Of a stretch of 64,000 nt of DNA, positions 1-8,524 are shown one piece after another. The number at the start of each line of letters is the position of its first letter. The stretch's first letter is position 1. Under the pieces are notes generated by a model. That model made no database searches, was not told where the DNA came from, and was given only the letters and a program-made list of their open reading frames with translations. The position numbers and the translations under genes were made by a program. Source of the DNA: Candidatus Cryptobacteroides excrementipullorum (GTDB taxonomy: Bacteria > Bacteroidota > Bacteroidia > Bacteroidales > UBA932); assembly GCA_017695065.1 (NCBI GenBank), contig JADILZ010000014.1:25802-89801 (forward strand). The letters are read 5' to 3'.

Positions 1-1
1 T

Positions 2-364
2 ATGGCCATGTTCACTGGCTATTCCGAGTATCAGACCCAGACAATGACTTTCGAGGTGGTGCCGCAGAAAGACAGGGAGAACCAGCTTTATGTAGCGTTC
101 CGCATGTCCGACACTGCTGGGCTTCTGCCTGCCGACAACATTGCCGGCAAGCCAGTGATTCTCGAGGTGGTGCCTCAGCCTGTCGCCCCTGTTGCGGATG
201 AAGTCCGCAAGGCAAAGAAAGCGGAGGCGTGCGTATATTACAGGATTCCGGCGGTATGCACGGTCAAGCTGACAGACGGGATGAATGTCATCCTTCAGAG
301 TAGGGTCCCTGTATATCAGCTCGGGACAGAGAGTTCTTTCCCTCTCAATTTCAATGTGAAATGA
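2..364 (+). CDS. C-terminal part of a DUF4831-like Bacteroidales protein (5' truncated by window edge)
   Basis: This is the last 120 codons of a reading frame that enters from the left edge, so the ATG at position 2 is probably internal. The segment has alternating beta-type stretches, a short Ala/Lys-rich linker (residues about 60-75) and a tail containing YYRIPAVCTVKLTDG. That pattern recalls the C-terminal half of DUF4831 proteins, a Bacteroidales family of unknown function, but the match is from memory. It ends 35 bases before pepD on the same strand, so the two may be co-transcribed. No catalytic motif is visible. Confidence 0.5.
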   Translation: MAMFTGYSEYQTQTMTFEVVPQKDRENQLYVAFRMSDTAGLLPADNIAGKPVILEVVPQPVAPVADEVRKAKKAEACVYYRIPAVCTVKLTDGMNVILQSRVPVYQLGTESSFPLNFNVK

Positions 365-399
365 CGGTAATAATACAGAATTAAAAACCTGATGTATAT

Positions 400-1854
400 A
401 TGGAACTTAAAGATTTGAACCCCCAGATAGTCTGGAAGAACTTTTATTCTCTGACAAGGATTCCGCGCCCGTCTAAAAAAGAAGGCAAGGCGGCGGATTT
501 CCTTTATGATTTCGGAAAATCCCTCGGACTGGAGACAGTCAGGGATGAAGTCGGGAATATCATAATCCGCAAGCCTGCCACCCCTGGCATGGAAAACAGG
601 AAAGGGGTGATTCTGCAGGGCCACATGGACATGGTGCCTCAGAAAAATGCGGACAAGGTACATGATTTCGAGAAAGATCCCATCGAGGCATGGGTCGATG
701 GGGACTGGGTCAGGGCCAGGGGTACCACTCTGGGAGCGGACAACGGACTGGGCGTTGCGGTGGCCATGTCAGTCCTTGAGTCAAAGGACTTGAAGCACGG
801 TCCGGTGGAAGTGCTTGTGACTGTAGATGAAGAGACAGGCATGACAGGGGCCAGGGCTCTCAAGCCTGGTCTCCTGTACGGGGATATCCTCATAAACCTC
901 GATTCCGAGACGGAAGGGGAGCTTTATGTGGGATGTGCCGGAGGGCTTGACATTACAGCGGAGCTCCCATACGGCACGGTGCCTATTCCTGCCGGATACA
1001 AGGCATTCAGACTCAATGTCAAAGGACTCAAGGGAGGACATTCCGGCATGGATATAGTGCTTTACAGGGCCAATGCCAACAAGGTAGCCGCCAGGGCACT
1101 CCTGCCTCTGCTCAGGGATATGGGTGTCAAGCTCGCCTCGATAGACGGAGGCAGCCTTCGCAACGCTATCCCGAGGGAGGCATTCGCAGTGATACTTGTC
1201 CCTGAGGACAAGGTGGCCCAGGTGGAGAAATCGGTTGCTGACACATGCTCTGCCGTGAAAGGCGAGTACGCTTCCACTGATCCGGAGGCTTCCGTATTTC
1301 TCGAGGCTGTCGCTGTTCCGGAGTCTTATATCGAGGAGACGGCTGCTCTTGCCGCAGTACGTGCTGTGAGCGGATGTCCTGACGGTGTATGGCGCATGAG
1401 TGATGCGGTTCCAGGACTGGTAGAGACTTCCAACAATACTGCAATTGTCAAATCGGACGACGGCAGGATATTCATAAAGACCCTCATGAGGAGCTCCGTG
1501 GATTCAGCCAAGGAGGCCATGGCAGAAGAGGCGAGATCCGTGTTCGAGCTTGCCGGTTTCAAGGTCGATTTTTCCGGCGGATATCCCGGATGGGCTCCGG
1601 ACAGCTCTTCGGAAATACTCCATCTCATGAAGGATGTGTACAAGAGGCTTTTCGGGAAGGAGCCTGCGGTGATGGCCGTACATGCAGGCCTTGAATGCGG
1701 GATACTTGGAGGGGCATACCCTCATTGGGATATGGTCTCATGCGGGCCTACAATCCTCAGCCCTCATTCTCCGGACGAGCGTGCGAACATCCCTACTGTG
1801 GAGAAATGGTGGAGATTTGTCACTGCAACTCTTGAAAATATACCTGAAAAATAG
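400..1854 (+). CDS. pepD: aminoacyl-histidine dipeptidase, M20C family
   Basis: A 484-residue cytosolic metallopeptidase expected to split Xaa-His dipeptides such as carnosine and other dipeptides. The di-zinc M20 signature is complete: HMDMVPQKN (His75, Asp77), LGADNGLGVA (Asp114, bridging) and VDEETGMTGA (Glu144 catalytic base, Glu145 metal ligand). GGHSGMDI (about residue 212) belongs to the lid domain and VHAGLECG (about residue 427) supplies a late metal His. The length matches family members. The ATG is the first in frame after the upstream stop. A separate promoter follows for rpmE2, so the transcript probably ends with pepD. Confidence 0.95.
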   Translation: MELKDLNPQIVWKNFYSLTRIPRPSKKEGKAADFLYDFGKSLGLETVRDEVGNIIIRKPATPGMENRKGVILQGHMDMVPQKNADKVHDFEKDPIEAWVDGDWVRARGTTLGADNGLGVAVAMSVLESKDLKHGPVEVLVTVDEETGMTGARALKPGLLYGDILINLDSETEGELYVGCAGGLDITAELPYGTVPIPAGYKAFRLNVKGLKGGHSGMDIVLYRANANKVAARALLPLLRDMGVKLASIDGGSLRNAIPREAFAVILVPEDKVAQVEKSVADTCSAVKGEYASTDPEASVFLEAVAVPESYIEETAALAAVRAVSGCPDGVWRMSDAVPGLVETSNNTAIVKSDDGRIFIKTLMRSSVDSAKEAMAEEARSVFELAGFKVDFSGGYPGWAPDSSSEILHLMKDVYKRLFGKEPAVMAVHAGLECGILGGAYPHWDMVSCGPTILSPHSPDERANIPTVEKWWRFVTATLENIPEK

Positions 1855-1863
1855 ACGAAAAAC

Positions 1864-1894
1864 TTTGACGGTAAGGAATAAAATCTTACCTTTG
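1864..1894 (+). promoter_or_regulatory. Bacteroidetes-type promoter for rpmE2
   Basis: TTTG at 1864-1867, a 19-base spacer, then TACCTTTG at 1887-1894. This is a full match to the Bacteroidetes housekeeping consensus TTTG-N19-TAnnTTTG. Transcription would start near 1900, about 30 bases before the rpmE2 ATG. Confidence 0.8.
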
Positions 1895-1933
1895 CGCCCT
1901 GAATTTCAAGTCAAACAATAAATTTTAAAGGAA

Positions 1934-2179
1934 ATGAAAAAAGGAGTACATCCCGAAAACTACCGTCTTGTAGCTTTCAAGGATATGTCGAATGACGAGG
2001 TTTTCATAACCCGCTCATGCGCAAACACAAAGGAGACCATCGAGATTGAAGGTGTCGAATACCCTGTAATCAAGGTCGAGATTTCAAACACCTCACATCC
2101 TTTCTACACAGGAAAGATGAAGCTCGTGGACACTGCAGGACGTGTGGACAAATTCTACCAGAGATACAAGAAGAAATAG
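1934..2179 (+). CDS. rpmE2: 50S ribosomal protein L31 type B
   Basis: An 81-residue ribosomal protein of the large subunit, bridging to the small subunit head. The start MKKGVHPENYRLVAFKDM and the end SHPFYTGKMKLVDTAGRVDKF are characteristic. The zinc-binding Cys pairs of type A L31 are absent (the only Cys is in RSCANTKE), which marks it as the zinc-independent type B. It has its own consensus promoter and a following hairpin terminator, so it is probably monocistronic. Confidence 0.95.
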   Translation: MKKGVHPENYRLVAFKDMSNDEVFITRSCANTKETIEIEGVEYPVIKVEISNTSHPFYTGKMKLVDTAGRVDKFYQRYKKK

Positions 2180-2204
2180 TCATCTGCAAAGATTGTTTCT
2201 TACG

Positions 2205-2250
2205 GAAAAAAGAAAAGGGCGGTTCCAAATGGATCCGTCCTTTTCTTTTT
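2205..2250. terminator. bidirectional intrinsic terminator between rpmE2 and the M16 peptidase
   Basis: An A-rich left arm (AAAAAGAAAAGGGCGG) pairs with a T-rich right arm (CCGTCCTTTTCTTTTT) around a 13-base loop. The arms give a T-tract in both directions, fitting a shared terminator between two convergent genes. Confidence 0.75.
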
Positions 2251-2277
2251 GAGTGCCTTCCAGCTGTATTGTCCGTG

Positions 2278-5178
2278 TCAGTATCCGAATATCTCTTCGA
2301 GAGACACGGTCTTCACAGGACCGAGTGTGTTCAGGTATCTGGTGTCCAGATCCTTGATATCCCCGAGAATGCCGTAAGTATATTTGCGGTCTTTCACCCA
2401 CTTCTGCTGGATAGCCTTGACATCCTCGAGAGTCATATTCTGTACTGCCTCGAAAACCTGTCTGTCGAGTGGTTCCTCAAGTCCGAGATCCCTGTCGTTC
2501 AGATAGTTCCAGAGCACCTGGTCACGGACTACACGTTTGGTGCGCATCCTTGTGAGCAGGGCTTCCTTCGCTACGTCAAACGCCGCCTGGGACTCCGGCA
2601 TATCGTTTATAATCTGGTCAAAGGCCTCGATGGCCTGCTGCATCTTGTCATTCTGGGTGGCTATGAATGCCATGTAGTAGTAATCCCCGTCAAGGTAGTA
2701 CGGTGAGGCGAGGAAAGCCTGTGCAGTGTATGCGAGACCCCTGGCCTCTCTCATTTCCTGGAATACAATCGTATTCATGCCTCCGCCGAAATACTCGTTG
2801 TAGAGAGTTATGCCCGGTTCGTCCGCCGGGGCGAATTTTTCTCCGCGGTCGGAATACTGCAGGAAATAGAGCTGCTTGGCATCGTACTGGGCGAGTACCA
2901 CATTGTTTTCATCTACCTGCAGGATTTTGGTGTATTTCTTCTCGAGAGGCTGGAGTTCAGAGGCTGTATTGTGATGGGCTTCAAGTGTGGCGAGAAGCTC
3001 CTTGTCTGTCTTCGGCCCGTAATAGAGCACCTCGTGTTCCATGCCGGAGAGTTCGCGTATCTTGGAGAGAAGTTCGTCGGATGTGATGGCCTCCAGCGCA
3101 TCGTTGCCCATGACTGTGCGGCTGATGTAGTCAGGACCGTAGATCATGTATCTCTGGAGGGCGCCGAAACAGCTTCCCTGGCTGAGTTTCGCATTGGCAC
3201 GGCTTCTCATCATGTCGGACTTGAGGTTGGAGAGGATGTTCTCGTCCGGCTTCGCCCCTGCCACGAGGCTTTCCACGATTTCCATCGCCTCATCCATGTT
3301 CTCGCTGAGCCCGCTTATCTGGATGGTAGTCTGATGAGACCCTGAGCCTATCCCGAAAGAGCATGCAAGACCGTACATCTTCGAGCCGATCTCCTCTGCG
3401 CTCATCTGCTCAGTGCCAAGATATGAGACGTAGTTCGCGGCGAGGTTGAGGGCCGGGTCATCCTCCACGCCGGTATTGAATACGTATATAAGTGTGAACA
3501 GGTCGTTCAAGGTGTTCTGCTTGTAGAGCACTTCCACACCTTTTTGTGCCTCGAACCTGGACATGTCTTTCGAGTAGTCCACGAAAACAGGTTCTATCGG
3601 CTTTACCGGTGTATCCTGTATTTCAGCAAGGAACTCGCTCTGCTTGTCTCTGTTGGTCACAATAGGGGTGATCTTTGGCGCGGCTATCTTCTGGACTGTC
3701 TTGTCCTCGCCCTGGAGTTTGTAGATGGCCGCATAACTCTGCGCACCGAGATATTTGTTCGCCCAGTCAACCACGTCCTGCTTTGTGATTGCCGACATGC
3801 GGTCGAGCATCTGCACCTCATCTGCCCAGTCGGACCCGTTGATGAAGGACATGACATACATCATGGCCCTGTTTTCGTTGTCCTCGTAGCTCTGCATCAT
3901 GTACTTCTTGTAGTTGTTCACCGTGGCCTCTATCAGGTTTTCGTCGAAATCCCCGGAGCGGAGCTTGGCCACTTCCGCCAGAAGCAGGTCACGTACCTGG
4001 TCGAGAGTCTGTCCCTCTTTCGGACGCGCAGATACCACGAAAGAGCCGTAGTCAGGCTGGTTGCTGTTGTATGCATACGCGGAGAGGACTTTCTGCTGCT
4101 GGATGAGATCCAGGTCGATGAGTCCGGCCTGTCCGTTGTAGAGGATTGAGCTTACGATGTTTGCCACATCATTTGACTTGTCTGTAGCCTCCGGAAGCCT
4201 CCACCCGAGCGTAATGTTCTCAGCCTCGAGTCCATATACCTCCTTGACAACAGGGGCCGTGATAGGCTTCTCCTTCTCGAACTGGAGCTGCGGAAGCTCA
4301 GGGTTAGGCTGCATGTCACCGAAGTATTTCTCTATGATGCCCACCATCTGGTCAGGGTCGAAGTCTCCTGAGAGGCAGATGGCCATGTTGTTAGGGACAT
4401 AGTAAGTCTTGTGGTAGTTCTTGACGTTGGTGATGGACGGGTTCTTCAGGTGCTCCTGCGTACCCAGTACAGTCTGCGTCCCGTACGGGTGGTGAGGAAA
4501 CAGGGCTGCGTCCAGTGCCTCGGACACCTTGCGGCTGTCGCTGGTCAGGGACATGTTCTTTTCCTCGTAAATGGTTTCGAGCTCAGTATGGAATCCTCTG
4601 ATTACAGGGTTCTTGAAGCGGTCAGCCTCGATTCTGGCCCAGTTCTCGACCTCGTTGGAAGGGATATTCTCGACATAGACTGTCATGTCCTGGGAAGTGA
4701 ACGCATTGGTTCCCTGGGCCCCTATGATTGACATGAGCTTGTCGTATTCGTTAGGTATGGCCAGCTTTGATGCCTCATAGCTTATCGAGTCTATCCTGTG
4801 GTAGATTTCAGCCCTTTCACCCTCGTCAGAGGTCTGCCTGTATACTTCGAACAGCTGTTCGATCTCATCGAGCATAGGCTTTTCCGCTGCATAGTCTGAC
4901 GTGCCGTATGCCGGTGTGCCTTTGAACATCAGATGCTCGAAGTAGTGCGCCAGGCCTGTCGTCTCAGACGGGTCGTTCTTTCCTCCGACCTTCACTGCAA
5001 TGTAGGTCTGGATACGCGGTGTCTCCTTGTTTACGCTCATGTACACCTTCAGGCCGTTGTCCAGGGTGTACATTTTCGTTTCGAGAGGATCTCCTTTCAC
5101 AGTCTCGTACTTGTACTGTGAACATGATGTGGCGGCAATCACTGTGAAGGCAGCCACAAATAACAGAATCCGTTTCAT
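2278..5178 (-). CDS. M16 family zinc metallopeptidase, lipoprotein, two tandem M16 units
   Basis: A 966-residue pitrilysin-type peptidase. It begins with a lipoprotein signal (MKRILLFVAAFTVIAATSC, lipid-modified Cys19), so it should be exported and membrane-anchored. The inverted zinc motif HYFEH lies at residues 78-82 with the distal Glu in TIYEEKNM about 130 residues later. The second half repeats the M16 fold without the zinc motif (GLAYTAQAFL and surroundings), as in single-chain two-unit peptidases that close as a clamshell. Likely role: breakdown of peptides in the periplasm or at the cell surface; substrate unknown. Convergent with rpmE2. Confidence 0.9.
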   Translation of the reverse strand: MKRILLFVAAFTVIAATSCSQYKYETVKGDPLETKMYTLDNGLKVYMSVNKETPRIQTYIAVKVGGKNDPSETTGLAHYFEHLMFKGTPAYGTSDYAAEKPMLDEIEQLFEVYRQTSDEGERAEIYHRIDSISYEASKLAIPNEYDKLMSIIGAQGTNAFTSQDMTVYVENIPSNEVENWARIEADRFKNPVIRGFHTELETIYEEKNMSLTSDSRKVSEALDAALFPHHPYGTQTVLGTQEHLKNPSITNVKNYHKTYYVPNNMAICLSGDFDPDQMVGIIEKYFGDMQPNPELPQLQFEKEKPITAPVVKEVYGLEAENITLGWRLPEATDKSNDVANIVSSILYNGQAGLIDLDLIQQQKVLSAYAYNSNQPDYGSFVVSARPKEGQTLDQVRDLLLAEVAKLRSGDFDENLIEATVNNYKKYMMQSYEDNENRAMMYVMSFINGSDWADEVQMLDRMSAITKQDVVDWANKYLGAQSYAAIYKLQGEDKTVQKIAAPKITPIVTNRDKQSEFLAEIQDTPVKPIEPVFVDYSKDMSRFEAQKGVEVLYKQNTLNDLFTLIYVFNTGVEDDPALNLAANYVSYLGTEQMSAEEIGSKMYGLACSFGIGSGSHQTTIQISGLSENMDEAMEIVESLVAGAKPDENILSNLKSDMMRSRANAKLSQGSCFGALQRYMIYGPDYISRTVMGNDALEAITSDELLSKIRELSGMEHEVLYYGPKTDKELLATLEAHHNTASELQPLEKKYTKILQVDENNVVLAQYDAKQLYFLQYSDRGEKFAPADEPGITLYNEYFGGGMNTIVFQEMREARGLAYTAQAFLASPYYLDGDYYYMAFIATQNDKMQQAIEAFDQIINDMPESQAAFDVAKEALLTRMRTKRVVRDQVLWNYLNDRDLGLEEPLDRQVFEAVQNMTLEDVKAIQQKWVKDRKYTYGILGDIKDLDTRYLNTLGPVKTVSLEEIFGY

Positions 5179-5248
5179 ATATTGTTGAAAATAAGTAAGG
5201 TCAAGTCCTGTCGCTATCGCGTTTCCACAAATATAATCTTTTTTTCGC

Positions 5249-6145
5249 TCATTCTGTGTATTCCAGACCAGAGACCGACATACCTATATTCAGTCCGCAC
5301 CGGGATATGCTGTCCATAACCATGTCCCTGGTGTAGCTGGACTTGAAATACAGGGGGAACAACAGTTCGTTGCGTGTTATCGCCTCCAAGTACTTTTTCC
5401 CGGTCCATGTACTCTGCTCCTTCCATTCGTTCCAGCTCTTTTCAGAGCACCCGATAAAGGCGAGGCTCACGAAATATTCCCCGGGCTCCAGCATCAGTGT
5501 TTCTTCAGGGGCGATTTCATACGTCTCCATATCCTGACATTCGGCGATGTCGATATATATCGGCCTGTGAAGTATGTTCCGGAAAGAGCCGTCCGTTATC
5601 CTGTAAACATTAAGGCTGACTTTAGTCCCCTCGATGGTACATCTTGCCACCTTGAAGGAGAATTTCCTGATTATGAACGGTTTCTTCACTTTGACATTCG
5701 AACCTACCTCTGTACCTCTGCTGTCCGGACTGAAAGATCCGTATGCCATTGGGAAGCGTGCCCCTTTGGAGACGAGTGTCTTTTCCTTGAAGCTGTCCGG
5801 ATATACTACTGCCGTCTCTATTTCGTTTCCTGTCAGTGTGACACACATGGTGTCCGTATGCATATATTCCGATGCCGGTATGCGTCCTGTCAGGTATGAT
5901 ACATGCTGGAACTCAAGTGAATCTGTCTCTCCCTCAGGGATTTCCAGTTCGAATACTCCGTCTGCGGACGATATTGTACCTACACCTTTCCCAGGGATTC
6001 CTACGGCTACATATTCTATAGAAACTCCGTCCTGGTTTATTATCCTGCCTTTCAGGAGATGCCCGTCCTCTTTCCCTTCGGTATTCCAGGGAAACGCGGA
6101 AACTGCCAGGACTGTTGCTGTGGCGATGATGATATCCGGTCTCAT
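5249..6145 (-). CDS. secreted protein with N-terminal carboxypeptidase-regulatory-like domain
   Basis: A 298-residue protein with a signal-like hydrophobic start (about residues 4-18). Residues about 30-110 match the carboxypeptidase regulatory-like beta-sandwich common in Bacteroidetes surface proteins: LKGRIINQDGVSIEYVAVGI, then GTISSADGVFELEIPEG. The remainder (about 130-298) is beta-rich with KKPFIIRKFSFKVA and LEPGEYFVSLAFIG, which looks like a second sandwich domain of unknown role. No catalytic residues or TonB-linked barrel are visible, so it is not a SusC-type protein. It lies 70 bases upstream of the M16 gene on the same strand and may be co-exported with it. Confidence 0.6.
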   Translation of the reverse strand: MRPDIIIATATVLAVSAFPWNTEGKEDGHLLKGRIINQDGVSIEYVAVGIPGKGVGTISSADGVFELEIPEGETDSLEFQHVSYLTGRIPASEYMHTDTMCVTLTGNEIETAVVYPDSFKEKTLVSKGARFPMAYGSFSPDSRGTEVGSNVKVKKPFIIRKFSFKVARCTIEGTKVSLNVYRITDGSFRNILHRPIYIDIAECQDMETYEIAPEETLMLEPGEYFVSLAFIGCSEKSWNEWKEQSTWTGKKYLEAITRNELLFPLYFKSSYTRDMVMDSISRCGLNIGMSVSGLEYTE

Positions 6146-6275
6146 TGTTCGTGTGTATTAGTTTAATAATGCACTGCAAAAATATGCAATATTGACTGTA
6201 TATGCAAATTTTCCTGAAACGGATTTTCGGAGGATTTTACGGTTGGAGTATCCGGAACGAAATATTATACGCTGT

Positions 6276-6310
6276 AAAAAAAACAGGTCCCGGAAATTCC
6301 GGAACCTGCG
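6276..6310 (-). terminator. intrinsic terminator of pckA
   Basis: Read on the minus strand: GCAGGTTCCGGAA, a short loop, TTCCGGGACCTG, then a run of eight T. The stem of about 12 bp with one mismatch and the U-tract make a textbook terminator, 25 bases after the pckA stop. Confidence 0.85.
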
Positions 6311-6335
6311 TTAATGCAATTAGATTCAGTTCAGA

Positions 6336-7943
6336 CTAGAGCTTAGGACCTGCTGCTACGAGAGACTTGCCGAGGTCGTTTCCTGTGAACTTGTCGAAGT
6401 TCTTGATGAAACGTCCTGCAAGGTCTTTTGCCTTTGCATCCCACTCTGCTGCGTCAGCATAAGTGTCGCGTGGGTCGAGGATTGCAGGATCTACGCCAGG
6501 AAGCTCTGTAGGAACCTCGAAGTCGAAGTAAGGGATCTTCTTTGTAGGAGCCTTCTCGATAGAACCGTCGAGGATTGCGTCGATGATTCCGCGGGTGTCA
6601 CGGATGGAGATACGTTTTCCTGTTCCGTTCCAGCCAGTGTTTACGAGGTATGCCTTGGCACCCACTGCGTTCATTCTCTTTACGAGCTCCTCGCCGTATT
6701 TTGTAGGATGGAGTGAAAGGAATGCTGCACCGAAGCATGCAGAGAAAGTAGGGGTAGGCTCAGTGATTCCGCGCTCTGTTCCAGCGAGCTTTGCAGTAAA
6801 CCCTGAAAGGAAGTAGTACTGTGTCTGCTCAGGAGTAAGGATTGATACTGGAGGAAGCACTCCGAATGCATCTGCTGACAGGAAGATAACCTGTTTTGCG
6901 TGAGGACCCTTTGAAACCGGTTTAACGATGTTCTCGATGTGGTCGATAGGGTATGATACACGGGTGTTCTCTGTCACGCTCTTGTCAGCGAAGTCGATCT
7001 TGCCGTTGGCGTCCACTGTAACGTTCTCCAGGAGGGCATCCCTTCTGATAGCGTTGTAGATATCCGGCTCGCTTTCCTTGTCAAGGTTGATCACCTTTGC
7101 GTAGCATCCGCCTTCGTAGTTGAATACGCCCTCGTCGTCCCAGCCGTGCTCGTCATCACCGATAAGGAGTCTCTTAGGGTCTGTAGAAAGGGTAGTCTTT
7201 CCAGTTCCGGAAAGTCCGAAGAAGATAGCTGTGCTCTTGCCTTCCTTGTCAGTGTTTGCGGAGCAGTGCATAGAGGCGATTCCACGGAGCGGGTTGAGGT
7301 AGTTCATGATGGAGAAGATACCTTTCTTCATCTCACCGCCGTACCATGTGTTGAGGATAACCTGCTCGTTGGTCTTGAGGTTGAACACAGTGGCAGTCTC
7401 GGAGTTGAGCCCGAGCTCCTTGTAGTTCTCTACCTTTGCCTTTGCTGCGTTGAATGAAACAAAATCAGGCTCGCCGTAGTTTGCAAGTTCTTCCTCTGTA
7501 GGACGGATGAACATGTTTTTTACGAAATGAGCCTGCCATGCGACTTCCATGATGAAACGTACTTTAAGACGGGTTGCAGGGTTTGCACCGCAGAAAGTAT
7601 CCATTACGAAGAGCCTCTTGCCTGAGAGCTGCTTTACGGCCTTTGCCTTGAGGTCTGCCCAAGCCTCTTCTGAGCATGGTTTGTTGTCGTTCTTGTATGC
7701 GTCTGAAGTCCACCATACGGTGTCCTTGCTTGCTTCGTTGTAAACAAAGAATTTATCTTTAGGAGAACGCCCGGTGTAGATACCTGTCATGACATTGACA
7801 GCGCCGAGCTCAGTAACCTGGCCTTTCTCATAACCCTCGAGTGAATCTTTTGTCTCTTCTGCGAAAAGAACCTCGTAAGACGGGTTGTGAAGAATTTCTT
7901 TCACGTCAGTGATGCCGTACTTGGTCAAATCAATTTTACTCAT
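6336..7943 (-). CDS. pckA: phosphoenolpyruvate carboxykinase (ATP)
   Basis: A 535-residue cytosolic enzyme that interconverts oxaloacetate + ATP and PEP + CO2 + ADP. In Bacteroidales it often works in the CO2-fixing direction during succinate fermentation. The P-loop [11 protein letters not shown] (about residue 244) and the metal-binding [12 protein letters not shown] just after it are intact. TGRSPKDKF near the N-terminus and YFLSGFTAK further on are also family signatures. Length is standard. Flanked by its own terminator and a -7 type promoter element upstream. Confidence 0.97.
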   Translation of the reverse strand: MSKIDLTKYGITDVKEILHNPSYEVLFAEETKDSLEGYEKGQVTELGAVNVMTGIYTGRSPKDKFFVYNEASKDTVWWTSDAYKNDNKPCSEEAWADLKAKAVKQLSGKRLFVMDTFCGANPATRLKVRFIMEVAWQAHFVKNMFIRPTEEELANYGEPDFVSFNAAKAKVENYKELGLNSETATVFNLKTNEQVILNTWYGGEMKKGIFSIMNYLNPLRGIASMHCSANTDKEGKSTAIFFGLSGTGKTTLSTDPKRLLIGDDEHGWDDEGVFNYEGGCYAKVINLDKESEPDIYNAIRRDALLENVTVDANGKIDFADKSVTENTRVSYPIDHIENIVKPVSKGPHAKQVIFLSADAFGVLPPVSILTPEQTQYYFLSGFTAKLAGTERGITEPTPTFSACFGAAFLSLHPTKYGEELVKRMNAVGAKAYLVNTGWNGTGKRISIRDTRGIIDAILDGSIEKAPTKKIPYFDFEVPTELPGVDPAILDPRDTYADAAEWDAKAKDLAGRFIKNFDKFTGNDLGKSLVAAGPKL

Positions 7944-8000
7944 AATAACTAAACTATATTAAAAGGTTTATAACTTTCGTCATCCTGGTTTAGCGCGGTG

Positions 8001-8031
8001 CAAAAATATAATAATTTTATGACAGCACCAA
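8001..8031 (-). promoter_or_regulatory. likely promoter of pckA
   Basis: On the minus strand TATTTTTG (8008-8001) matches the -7 consensus TAnnTTTG, with TTGG (8031-8028) 19 bases upstream as an imperfect -33 element. The transcript would start about 50 bases before the pckA ATG. Confidence 0.5.
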
Positions 8032-8037
8032 TTTTTG

Positions 8038-8163
8038 ATATGGAATTTTCCGTACTTTTGCCTTCCCAGGGAAACGCAGGAAAAAGCGGACTCTGCCAAA
8101 ACCTTGGATTCCACTGCACAAAATGTGCCAATGGCTGCCCGCGGCAGGTCTTCCGGTGTGGGC
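8038..8163. other. unassigned part of the pckA-recQ intergenic region
   Basis: About 125 bases between the pckA promoter and repeat copy A. A TACTTTTG element lies at 8053-8060 on the plus strand, but the only TTTG upstream is 15 bases away rather than 19. No ORF, tRNA or known RNA fold is recognisable. Confidence 0.3.
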
Positions 8164-8473
8164 ACCCCATAACAAGGGGCTGTCACCGCAGGTGACTGGG
8201 GGTGGACAGGCAGGATTTCTGTAGCAGGGCCCATCAGGGCCGCACCGGAGCGTCAGCGAGGTTTCCGTCAGGGAAACCGAAGCAGTGGAGGTGCCGGCGG
8301 AGCGAAGCGGAGCCGCATGCCCCTTCGGGGCTGTCACCGCTGGTGACTGGGGGTGGACAGGCAGGATTTCTGGAAGAAATCCTTAACGTCAGTATGACGG
8401 ATTTCGGCCCCAAAAGATAAAATATTGATTTTTAAGATAATACTATTAAACATTAATTCGTCGAACTGACGTT
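8164..8473 (+). repeat. interspersed repeat, copy A: GC-rich 151-bp-period units plus AT-rich 89-bp cap
   Basis: Composite element just upstream of recQ. A GC-rich block with the hairpin GTCACC-GCA-GGTGAC (about 8182-8196) recurs 151 bases later (about 8333-8347, loop GCT). Between them lies a segment with hairpin GGTTTCC-GTCA-GGGAAACC. The element then has GGATTTCT-GGA-AGAAATCC (8364-8382), a perfect 8-bp stem, and ends with the 89-bp module. The same order is found on the minus strand in copy D (63694-64000), and shortened versions in copies B and C. No protein is encoded. The AT-rich end faces recQ. Confidence 0.9.
8385..8473 (+). repeat. 89-bp module with 19-bp imperfect terminal inverted repeats (copy A)
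   Basis: Left end AACGTCAGTATGACGGATT (8385-8403); the right end (8455-8473) reads AACGTCAGTTCGACGAATT on the opposite strand, 16 of 19 identical. Each end is also a small palindrome (CGTCA...TGACG). The 51-base core is AT-rich and very similar to copies C and D, which have exactly the same length. The layout resembles a miniature inverted-repeat element. Confidence 0.85.
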
Positions 8474-8524
8474 GATGTATTGTAATTAATTGTCGGATTA
8501 TCATTATAACAGGAGAAATGCGAG

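Noticed and set aside
3544..4149. Open frame of 201 codons antisense to the M16 peptidase
   Set aside because: Fully inside a confirmed gene on the other strand; Val/His-rich shadow composition.
8017..8337. Open frames of about 60-125 codons within repeat copy A and similar ones in copies B-D
   Set aside because: They translate GC-rich palindromic repeat DNA, differ between copies and lack start signals or family similarity.
8164..8370. Hairpin repeats with regular spacing, resembling a CRISPR array
   Set aside because: The 151-bp period is too long, the intervening segments are the same rather than unique spacers, and no cas genes are present.
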